Shown here: positions 11,566 to 21,178 of the stretch, piece after piece
Layout: every line of letters starts with the position of its first letter
Position numbering within the stretch: position 1 is the stretch's first letter
DNA from: Sympetrum striolatum
Taxonomy: Eukaryota; Arthropoda; Insecta; Odonata; Libellulidae
Length of the DNA stretch: 64,000 nucleotides
Direction: 5' to 3'
Assembly (NCBI GenBank): GCA_947579665.1
Contig: OX388343.1
Span: forward strand, 102,553,657-102,617,656
Notes under the pieces: model-generated
Database searches by the model: none
What the model was told of the DNA's origin: nothing
What the model saw: the letters and a program-made list of their open reading frames with translations, nothing else
Translations under genes and position numbers: made by a program

Positions 11566-13973
11566 GAATGGATGATTGAAAATGAGTCGAAAACTCATGT
11601 CGGATTTGTTTCAATTGATGAAGCCACAGAAAACGAAGAAGAGATGAAACAGATTTTTGCAAAAAATAAAATGGAATGAATTATAACATTAGCCTTCGCG
11701 CCTTGCAATCATCCAGAGTGTGGGCTATTCTTTAAACATCACGTTTAATAACACGATTATGCACTCAGTGAAGGAAGGCGTCAGGACTCGAGATGTTTAG
11801 ACTGCAGCGACCCTTCTCCTTCCACTCAATAGTGCGAAGAATAACAACTAGGATGATCCCTCTCCAAGTCCTTCGTTCTTCGTTTGCTTCTGTGTTGTGG
11901 GGGCTTTTGCTATCATGCATATTCCTGACCTAATCGAAACTCAGATGGGGAGCAAACGATCGCTTAATCAACTGGTGAGACTTCCAGACAAGTCTGCTCC
12001 TTCTTAGATATCTTCACCATTACTCCGCTCACTTCTCTCACTATCTTAATCAAATTTCTTTTCTTGACCATGCGCCTATCTCTCCTATTCCTGCTGACAG
12101 AGGATGCAGTCTCAAATCGCTGAGCCCCCGTCCCTCAGTATCGAGATCACGCAGGGCGTTTTACTCTGTGTGGGGTCCTTCGTTTTCAGTAGTCAGCATT
12201 TGCAAGGTAGAATTAAATTTTATAAAGAGGTACCAGGGTCGAGACTCAAGGATATGGAAATGAATGCATCAAATGACTAAGAAGAAAGAGTTTAGCATAA
12301 AATATTATGACAGTAGTACTAGTTCGGAAACTAATGCAGATTATTTTATAATGGATCGCATTAAGATAATCATCTGAGTATTTCCATGATAATCCTGTCA
12401 CCAATTTAATTTTTTTTTCCAAATATATTTGGAGGGTTTTTCACAAACCATGAAAAGGACACAGTCTCTTTTGCGATCGATTCCTTTTTTCAGTAGAGAA
12501 AAAACTTCGGTACCCTTACAACCCTGCTTATCTTGTGCAATGGGGGATATTGTTAACGGTGACTCCTTAATAAACACTAAATATACTCAGCGATTTTATC
12601 ATCAGTAAGGCGAAATATGTGAAACGTTTTGATCCGATTTTTTTTTATTTAATAGTTAATTTCAATCCACTGTTTTTAGGGCATTTAAAAATATATTTAA
12701 TGCTTGAGATATTATTTATTATTGAAAGGAATGTAATGAAAAATTCAATGCAATACGCTCATTTTGCGGATAAATAATTTCATTGAACGTCGTTCTTGCT
12801 TTATATATTCATTTACTATACGATGTCAGATTTATTTACTCTTGAACGGCAATAGTTTCTCTAAGAGTCCATGGGATACATTTTGTTAATTTTAAATGTT
12901 ATGCACTATCAAAAGTCAAATATTTGCTTCGGAAAGCAAATTAATATACTTCTGAAAGCAACGGTGCGCCCGTCACATAGCCTTGAAAAACGAAAGAATG
13001 TATTGAACCACGCGTGAAATTATTTATTGCGTGGAGATATTTCTGAGAGGCATCGAAACAACATTGCAAAGAGGCTATCGCGACAAGGTATTGCTAATTT
13101 TAGGTTGCTCATACCGCGTTCTTATTTCTGAAGCCAATAGGATAGAATAGGTTGGGATAATGGGGTTATCGAACCTCATTTCATACGCCGCTGGAGAATC
13201 GCGGGATTTAGTAGGTTGGTCTTTAAAATATACGCTAACCTCCACCAGATAGTATGATCGTACATCGAGTATACAAATAGTATATATTCGTCTATATACT
13301 GTGTGAGTATTTTGTCACTAGCCCGCCTCTTTGCTAAATTCTATGTACGGAGATAAAAATCACCATGCGTCCCTTTTGGTAATTTAATCAGCAGAGTTTA
13401 AGTTATTTAAAGAGAAAAGGATTACGCGATGAAATTTTAAAAACACTTATATTTTTGTTGCTATTTAATAACAATAATTTTCAAGTATCTAAGTAAAATC
13501 TTAATTTAAAATTCAAAATTTAAAAGGGAGAAACAGCTCTGTAGACTCGGTAAGTTGTCGGTTAACTGCAATCAAGAGAGAGAAATGAGTGTCTAAGGCG
13601 ATAACGGGCATCTATATTATGATAATGATTTCTGCGGAACTCAGTCATTTAATTAAATCAGATATATGAAAAAACTATCAATGAATAATTAAAGAATTTT
13701 CCTCAGCTGTTCTGTGTCTTTGCCCGATTTTCCGCCTCTGCTGACAAGGATTTGCCTCACTCCCAAAAGCCACAGCCACACGGATTCAACCACTCCACTT
13801 GAAAGTAGAGATGGGAACCTCAAAGAAAATGAAAGGTTTTTCAACGTTTGAATATAAAGTTTTTTCCTTTTGTCTTGAAAATAACGTGGATAAAAACGTT
13901 TTTTTTAGTCCGATAAATTTACTATCCTGATTAGTAAATTTGGCAGTTAACCTGACTTAATAGCTTGTAAAGA
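11566..13973. other. Unit A left part, no gene recognised
   Basis: Conserved with units B, C and D but without a convincing coding frame. It contains the words later shuffled in the mosaic unit C. Confidence 0.5.
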
Positions 13974-14965
13974 ATGTACTTCTCAAGTTTTGAAAACGAT
14001 TTTATAAGAAACACAAGCGTATATATGATTGCAAGCCTGATGCATTGTATATTATCAATCTTTTCAGGCGGAACTTTGTGGAATTTTTTCTTCATGATAA
14101 AATTAAAACGAGTTAATAGATTTGTTAATGCAATCTATGATAAACTGAAGAAAATTTCGAAAATTTCCCCATATGGTTCACTTGTGACCGCTAAGTTTAA
14201 TTTTGCTGAACAGAAGATAGTGTACATAGTTGTTTCTTGACACCTCGTATTCACGTGTTGGAATTCATCAAATTCAGTGTTCCATTTCAAGCTCTGAGTG
14301 GAAGACGTATCCTTGCATGGATTATTTGGGCTTGTGTATCATATTTTGGACTTGGTTTTCAGATGTTCAAAGGAACAAAAAAATTTTGATCGCTATTAAA
14401 ATCCCTGCAGAAACTCGATAATGATTTACAGCTATTGCTCTGGAATCATTAATTACTAACAAAAGTGTGCAGCAAAAGATAGCGACTGATGCGAATCCTA
14501 AGAATCGGTCACGACAAAATAAAACATATACTGTCAAAATAGAATTGGATTTTTTTATAATATGCAGGACGTTCTGAAACCATTAAAAGCTTAAATAATC
14601 GACATGGAAAATTATGAGCCACAGCTTAGCAAAGTCAGCTGCATTTTCCTAGATCACTTCGAAAGAGTTAAACATTTTTGTATTATCACAACTTAAATTA
14701 CTGATGGTCGCCGTAGTGAAATAATAAATTTAGTAAAAAAGAGAAGAGATATTGCCTTGACGAAGCCCCATTTGTCAGCTAATATTTTTGATCCTTCAAG
14801 AAAAGATTCCAGCTTGGAACAACCAAATATTTCTGATGATTTTAAATTTGTTGATATTCTAGCCAATTCAGATCCCACCTTCAGCGAAGAGAATATAGCT
14901 GAAATTTATTCCGAAATGGCAAACAACGTGGCTGACGAAGGTATGTCGAAAAACACCATACGTCA
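13974..14965 (+). pseudogene. hAT transposase remnant, central part (unit A)
   Basis: Conceptual pieces in order resemble a hAT transposase core: a block at 13974-14240, a block with SVQQKIATDANPKNRSRQ at about 14466, NMQDVLKPLKA and NYEPQLSKVSC near 14560-14640, then ALTKPHLSANIFDPSRKDSS near 14755 (the hAT AailDPR-like position). Frameshifts and stops separate them. The frame ends where the hairpin-end element begins at about 14992. No catalytic competence is expected. Confidence 0.6.
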
Positions 14966-14991
14966 TTCCAGTTTCTAAAAATCTCCTCTTA

Positions 14992-15331
14992 TTTTTACTT
15001 TCTCCATATACGAAGTATAGCGAAAGTATTGTTTTCATGAAAAAATTCGACTTCGAGATTTCAACGGAAATACATGTCCCTAGAACACGTTTTAACCATT
15101 TTCGTAATGATGTCTGTGTGTATGAGTGAGTGTGTGTGTGCTAGTGGGCGCTCTAACGTGAAAACTACTGGTCGCATCAATACCAAGCTTCATATACTGT
15201 GGTGTGTGCTGTCAGAGTTGATTAGTTTTTGGAGTAAATCGGTTCTCCGGAAGTCGAGCTTCATTCATCAAAGCTTATTCCCGGTTTTCAATATAAATCC
15301 ATCAATATGATATATACGTGAATTGTATTAT
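14992..15331 (+). mobile_element. Hairpin-end element, truncated copy (unit A)
   Basis: Starts TTTTACTTTCTCCATATACG followed by AAGTATAGCGAAAGTATTG, the imperfect palindromic end shared by the copies at 26955, 46527, 53218, 54996 and 56774. A (GT)n-like stretch follows. The other end (the GGCCACATCAGATTTTT side) is missing: copy A jumps to the sequence at 15332 that copy B reaches only at 28500. Confidence 0.65.
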
Positions 15332-16144
15332 TTAAAACGAATAATTTCAATGGAATCAATAATTTCGGAGAAAATTGAAAAAGTCTCGGATTTCTATCTT
15401 TTACCCATTTATGACCTAAAAATTGGTAAATGTCTATCAATCATGAATTTATTGTAAAGAAAAAAGCTACATTTCATAATGAAAGACTGGTTTACTTTAG
15501 ATTCAATGTTCAACCAGAAATATTAAGAAGTTTCTAATTTCCTCTTTTGATTACATAAATATATAAGATTAGACAAATGATTTAACATTAAAATTACTGA
15601 TTAAGCGGTTGAAATTCAGGACTGCAAAGAATACTTTTCTATGATTATTGAGTACTATGAATTTCTTAAATTCAGGATTTATTGAATTATGACATTAGTG
15701 CACCTTACATTTTTTGAACGATGACTTTACCAAATCCAACTAAATATAATACCAACAGTAGCAATCGACTTACCAGTAGTTGATTCTGCGAATATAATCT
15801 AGACATTCCACAGTAAGATAATTCTTCTAGCAATTAAAGAAGAAAAGTTTTCCACTCTTTGTAGGTTTCCTAATTGTCAGCTTGCAGTTTCAAGGAGTCA
15901 AGTTGAATGTGCAGAAGAAATCAAGCATTACTAAGAAACATTTAATGGTGTAGCCAATTTTTTTGGGAAAGAGATTTCTTTTCTAAATTCTTATCCAAAA
16001 TTTTGAATTTCGTGATCGGTTTGTTCTCAGGTAACAAGAAAATACTTAACCTTGCTATTATTTCATAGTGGAAAGAAATGCTAGAAGAGAAATTGACAAA
16101 GGTGTTAAATAAAAGTTCCAAGTATTTTTGATATTTTTTATATT
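15332..16144. other. Unit A, downstream of the Asn-rich gene
   Basis: No coding signal. Conserved in B (28503-29320) and D (43650-44440, inverted). Confidence 0.5.
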
Positions 16145-16150
16145 TTTATT
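16145..16150 (-). terminator. Polyadenylation signal of Asn-rich gene (A)
   Basis: AATAAA on the minus strand, about 60 bases after the stop codon of the terminal exon, at the usual place for a short 3' UTR. Confidence 0.45.
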
Positions 16151-16208
16151 TTATAATTTTTGCATAATTTTTTTATCCACTGAGAATCACGCATTCATGA
16201 TTGATGAT

Positions 16209-19200
16209 TTATTTTCTTGCACCCTGGAATAGCGGGTTGTTCGGATTCTTTTGGTTTGCATGATTGTCCTTCTGCATTTGATAATGAGGATTGTTCGGAT
16301 TCTGACAGTTAGACTGGTTGTCGTTGTCCGCTGTGTTGGAGAGAGAAGAGCATGTATGAATTAATCATAGACTGATTAGATGAATGACATTTGATTTTAA
16401 TAGGCTTCTTTATTATAAACCAATGTAAACCTCAGGATGAGAGATTCCGAAGAACCTCTTCCATCCATTACTTCAACCATTCCTTCCATCGATTCTCTCA
16501 ACGAAATTTTAAAAACTGAATTAAAAAAATAGAAATGTAACGCCGAGTCTTAAAACACTTTGTATCAAAATATAAATACATCCAATCGAAAATCTCGGTT
16601 CTTCTTCAAGCCCATATCGCAATACGAAGTATATCAAGCTATCGGAATTATTAAGTCCAAAGGGGAAGGAGCGGACGAAATACCAATTTAAAGCATAAAA
16701 GAAAAACTCTTTACTTTACCAACATCAACTAATATCCACAATCATCCACTCTTTTGTGGAGAGTTTCCTAGAACATGGAAGAGCGCGGTAATATACCTAA
16801 AAAGTCCAAATTATATTAAATCTCCTACCGTCCAATCAGCTTTCTGTAATACATAAAGTACTTGGGAAAGTAGTTCACGGTCAGGTAACCGAATATCTCA
16901 GAAAAATTCTATTACTATCCACTTACATTTTTTGGGATTCGATTGGATCTGATGTCCCTCTGGTTCTGGTTATGCCAGTTATTAGTGTTATAAATATTAC
17001 TCTTGCTGTCGTTATACGCTGTGCGAGAATAAAGTGAATATGTGCAATAATGAAACATTTACTATTTGTTAACATTTTATACTTTACAAAGCTTTTTTTA
17101 TTATTTAGAAGTTTGAAAAGAATTCTTATAAATAAGAAAAGATATATTAATACCCGGAATTTTCAAAAATACCGAAAGGAAAGTCAGGAAATTATTTGTC
17201 TGTGAAACATGCCTTATCTCGACTCTGCGTAGTGATAGTATCATTCAATAGAAATTAGGCAAGAAATCCTTGATTAGTAGAAGCACTTACTATTCCCAAT
17301 ATATTAGACAAAGTATTAAAAACGCATCAAAATAAAAATTTTTATTTATACATCTTTGTTTTATCGAAATAAACTAATTTTAAGTTTTTCAATTATTTTT
17401 AAAATCTTCAGCCTATTAAGAAAATTGCTGGTAAACTTTACTTCATTAGCCGTTGTATGTACCGTCGGAACTCATATGCCCATAATTAAAATTATTAGGC
17501 TAACGAGTGGCACTCACTTGATTCAATATAATTTTGAATGTTCTACGTGAACCTTTCGCTGAAAAAACATCATGATTAGCATGAAATCAGATGGACCTTG
17601 GAAGATTTTAATAATTAAGAATATATTTTATTGATTAAGTAATTAGAGCGACGAAAAGTAAAATATGTGACGAAAATATTCTACCGTGAAAGAGTGAGCA
17701 CTGTTATAGAACTGACGTGTCCTTACTGATCGAAAATCAATATCAAAAGAGCTATTATGGAAAGAAAACATTGTATTCTATTCTTTATTGCATACATTAT
17801 TGTATTCTTTCAATCATGACCAATGCGATAAGCGCACGAAAACTCTCCTCAAACACTTAACTTTGAAGAAAGGTAAACTATAAAGAGTAAAAGTAGTATC
17901 CTGAAAAAAATATATAAAAATGACACTTTGCTGTGTTTAAAAATATGTTGCATCTGGTCAATAGTTCAGAGGCTCCTATCAGCGCGGTTAGTGCATTTCC
18001 AGAATAACGATCGTTTGGGGAGACCGAGGTAACGATGCCACTATATTGGAATTAAATACAGATGCCAAATTTATTATATGGCTAATGGAAACGCCGAATA
18101 GTACATTTCACTTGAAATCCGAATAATCTTACTGATACTGCACCTATTGATAAAATACTTTGAAAAAAGTTTTAACGAAACACTACTCAGTGACAAATTA
18201 TAATATTATTTCAGCATGAAATAAAATATGCTACGTCTTTAGCTACGCTAGGGGCTATGCCGCCACTGCGGTACCCAGATGGATAATATCGCGGCTTACG
18301 TCGTCCTTGAGCAGGTGGCCAGGTGAAACAATTTATTAAGAGGAATGAAAACGTAGCTTAAGTACTAGAAAACAGGTTGACGTATTTTTTTCGAGTATGA
18401 GACAAGTGTCTCGTGCTCGAACAGCTTCTAGCGACCGAGAATCTAATCCCAGTATTGCCTGTTAGGTTATAACACTGGTTGAGCGACATTTCAACCGAGC
18501 ATTTACTATTTAAGAGGGGTGGCGGAATACCCCAAGTGACCACCCTGGTGTCGCTACTCTCGAGAGAAAAATCGTTTTTTCTTATGTCACGTATAATCTT
18601 AAGTTCACTTGCTATTTTATCATAAACCTAACCAATGGAAGTTTGATTGAATACAATCCTATTTCGGCTCCAATTGAATGTAAGGACAAGCGAACACTCA
18701 AATAATACACTAGGAAGGTGAACACGGAAATAAGACACAACGCACTCAATTGCCACACGCTACCACGTCTACTCACGCACTCAACGAAAGTATACACCCC
18801 CAAATCCCAAAAAACTAACTTCAATATGCTACCCTTAATAGTTGTCAAGAAATAACCAACAATATGATGGCTCCACCGTTCAATATGGCAGTTTCATCGT
18901 TATATTACAAACATTTACTGTCGAAAGTAATTTCAAAAGCTGAAAGAATATGATATCTAATGTATTAATGAACAGAATGTTGAATTCAAAATCATGATTA
19001 AAATTCACAATTCTCTTGAATTACAGAAACAGATGTTCCACAGTAAATGGAAAGTATCCAACTTGTTTTCGAAATGGAAATTCTTGGTTCCTCAGCGACT
19101 GTATTTAAAATTAAACTTAACATAAATCAAACTTATTGGCTTCACACTATACCGAACATTTTTCAGGCACTTTCTAACAACCAAGCTTTCACTGATATGG

Positions 19201-19716
19201 AGCAAGATAGCGCCAGATTTATACCATAGTGAATACACTAAACAATGCGTTGAAAAACCCCCCTCAAAACGATGTGCGAACTTTAGGAATATCAGAATTG
19301 GTACCACAAAGTTGTCATCGTTTTCGCTTTTGTACCCCTAACCATGCTTTCTCAACCCTTTAAGCCTAAGAGATCGGTTTTTGAAAGAAGAAACAGATTT
19401 CATTTTTACCCGAAGTTTCATGTAATGCATTTAAACCAAGTTAAATAAGATGGAATACATTTGAAAAAATTAAATTTAATTGTGTTATAGAAAAAGTAAT
19501 CCATGCGTAAAAACTGTTTTAGCGAATGGAAGTAAATGCTGCTGTTTCCAAATATATTTTAGAATGAATCTATGCGATTCATGAATTCACTACGCCTACC
19601 GTTGCTTCAACACTCTCCGAACAGCAATGCTTCACTACCACATCAATTATATTTTAACACTTGATATTAAAAAAATATAACTAACCTTTCTTTTGTTGTT
19701 CAGTGCGGCGGTCCAT
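16209..19716 (-). CDS. Small Asn/Gln-rich protein gene, copy A (two coding exons)
   Basis: Minus strand, join 19716-19686 and 16330-16209: 10 codons plus 1 base, then 2 bases plus 39 codons and TAA, 50 residues in all. The start sits in a strong context (AACATGG) and is the first ATG after the predicted transcription start. The intron is 3355 bp with donor GTTAGT and acceptor CTCTCCAACACAG and splices in phase 1, so the junction codon is GCG (Ala). The N-terminal exon is basic and polar (MDRRTEQQKK). The terminal exon has two 18-residue repeats centred on NPNNP: SNCQNPNNPHYQMQKD and HANQKNPNNPLFQGARK. There is no signal peptide, membrane segment or known domain. Upstream lie a CCAAT box and a TATA box. 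I do not recognise the family. The product could be a small disordered intracellular protein. The gene model is an inference; no transcript evidence is available here. Confidence 0.6.
16331..16914. other. Intron of Asn-rich gene (A) with mariner tail
   Basis: About 16430-16510 is the reverse complement of the 3' end of the Tc1-like transposase seen at 43271-43340 (words GAATCGATGGAAGGAAT and GGAAGAGGTTCTTCGGAATC). The rest is featureless. Confidence 0.55.
16915..17018 (-). pseudogene. Second, diverged terminal exon of the Asn-rich gene (A)
   Basis: Minus strand, acceptor TCTCGCACAG before 17018, same phase as the downstream terminal exon (2 bases, then 33 codons and TAG). Its translation aligns without gaps to the first two thirds of the main terminal exon: NDSKSNIYNTNNWHNQNQRD against NDNQSNCQNPNNPHYQMQKD. 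It has its own stop, and just before it a GTAAGT that could act as a donor but would break the frame of the next exon. It may be an alternative last exon, a retired one, or a duplicate. Confidence 0.5.
17019..19685. other. Long intron of Asn-rich gene (A)
   Basis: No exon that I can support. Minus-strand frames at 18358-18543 and 18612-18848 stay open in both A and B, but their differences are mostly amino-acid-changing, so they are not treated as genes. Confidence 0.5.
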
Positions 19717-19857
19717 GTTACCTTCAAATTCTTTACTGAAATTAAAAGAATAGTGTTACTTCACAAATAATGCCAACCGGAAGTAGTATCTGAATACGGA
19801 AAAAAATGTGAAGAAGAATTTTGGTGCCTACCAGAAGCAAGTAAATCATATCCGTCT

Positions 19858-19865
19858 CTTATATA
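19858..19865 (-). promoter_or_regulatory. TATA box of Asn-rich gene (A)
   Basis: TATATAAG on the minus strand, placing the transcription start near 19834 and giving a 5' UTR of about 118 bases without an upstream ATG. Confidence 0.55.
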
Positions 19866-19909
19866 GCAGTCCTCCCCCTTTTATTTTTTCAGTCCGTGAT
19901 AGCATCCAA

Positions 19910-19917
19910 CCAATCAG
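19910..19917 (-). promoter_or_regulatory. CCAAT (NF-Y) box of Asn-rich gene (A)
   Basis: The minus strand reads CTGATTGGTTGG, a good NF-Y/Y-box match, about 50 bases upstream of the TATA box. A GGGGGAGG stretch lies between them and could bind Sp/KLF-type factors. Confidence 0.5.
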
Positions 19918-20637
19918 AGACGACAGGAGATACGCCCAATAGAAGAAGGGATGAGGGACTCCTCCGAGAACACAATTTTTGGCAACTATCGCATTTTTAA
20001 ATACATAAACTCCTGGTCTCTACGAACGTACTCCAAGCGTAGATATGGATGTTATATAAAATTAAGGAAAATTCTATTTTTCTTTCGCAATATTTTATTT
20101 GAAAGTATAGGTCGAGAATCAAATATACGGAGGAGAACAATATAGTCCAGGAAATCAAGAAATCGAAGCTTTTGTCGAGGCGTGAATTCGTCTCAAACCA
20201 TAAAACTCGATGGTTAAGAAACGTCGCTCCTTCGGATGGAATAGTTAAAAGCAGGGAAAATATTATAAAATTGATTTTCGAGCGTGAACGTGTGACTTCG
20301 CATGTATAAGCATACAAATAATTGACCAAAACATGTTTGCATAAAAATTAAATTTGAACTGATATTATGAGAATATTTATCTTAATAAATACTGTATAGT
20401 TTCGTAAATCTATTCTATATATTATTTTAATACCAATTCGTATATTAGTGCGTATTTCGATCTCCCTTCTCTATTAGATAGCTAAAAATGTAATCTACAT
20501 CCAAAAATGTTACTGTTTGATAGCTTACTGGTCGATATATTTAAAGAGTAGAATATGTATCTAAATATCTTTTGAACTCACCCTTTTCCTTAGCTATTGG
20601 GAATACTGTAATAGTTGTATCTGGTGCATTTAGGAAG
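19918..20637. other. Upstream region of Asn-rich gene (A)
   Basis: AT-rich and conserved with B and E. An open minus-strand frame at 19997-20329 is not preserved in B and is not called. Confidence 0.45.
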
Positions 20638-21178
20638 CGTACACAAATTGCGTAACATAAAAATTCCCCCATTTTCGACCCCCCTCAACCCACCATATAA
20701 CAGGACCGTAACGCCAAGCAGGACCCCCCACTCCACTACTTAGCGAGTACTGTGTGAAAAGCTTTGTGCTTATATTCAGTAAAGATAGATCTTTAGTTAC
20801 CAATAATGATTCACTTTTTAATAAAGAATTCCCATTTTAAAGGCCTTTCATACTTTTCGCCTAGATTCGATGCCATGACCCGTTGATAATTAGCATCGCA
20901 CAAAACACACACAGGGGAATTGCCGTGCAGCCTACCACACTCCAATCGCACTCTGACTACTTCCACACTCGGGCTCGCTCGGATCAGAGCTGCCAATTTT
21001 CTCCGGTAAATTGCGCGACAGTTTTAAATTCAAACATTAAACATGCATAAATATTGATATTTTATGCCGTTCTGAAACCGTGACATAACGCACACCTTGA
21101 CCCCCCTCCCCCACGTACCACGACCGTAACGCCTTGCAGGACCCCCCTCCTCAAATAGCATTGCGTAATTTGTGTACG
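20638..21178 (-). mobile_element. 541-bp TIR element, copy A
   Basis: Ends CGTACACAAATTGCGTAA and, inverted, CGTACACAAATTACGCAA (16 of 18). Inside each end is a directly repeated subterminal block containing ACCGTAACGCC(A/T)(A/T)GCAGGACCCCCC. The middle carries a minus-strand frame of about 60 codons (20811-20996) that is preserved in the three copies of this element. No target duplication is evident. Superfamily unknown. Confidence 0.65.
20811..20996 (-). CDS. Conserved small frame inside the TIR element (A)
   Basis: 61 codons; the central stretch VVRVRLECGRLHGNSPVCVL continues to CDANYQRVMASNLGEKYERP. The same stretch is kept in B (33964-34149) and E (63190-63359) with very few changes, while both ends vary. 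There is one C...CxxC pattern. It may be a captured exon or just slow decay; product unknown. Confidence 0.3.
   Translation of the reverse strand: MAALIRASPSVEVVRVRLECGRLHGNSPVCVLCDANYQRVMASNLGEKYERPLKWEFFIKK

Noticed and set aside
18358..18543. Minus-strand 61-codon frame conserved in A and B (31489-31674)
   Set aside because: Only two recent copies, no motif, and no splice sites in phase with the Asn-rich exons; conservation is expected from the duplication alone.
18612..18848. Minus-strand 78-codon hydrophobic frame, open also in B (31743-31979)
   Set aside because: Most differences between the copies change amino acids, and it lies in an intron with no splice or start support.
19686..19832. 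An extra 5' exon with a signal-peptide-like start (MIYLLL then VTWTAAL) in copy A
   Set aside because: The ATG lies only about 10 bases after the TATA box, upstream of the expected transcript start, and copy B does not preserve the frame.
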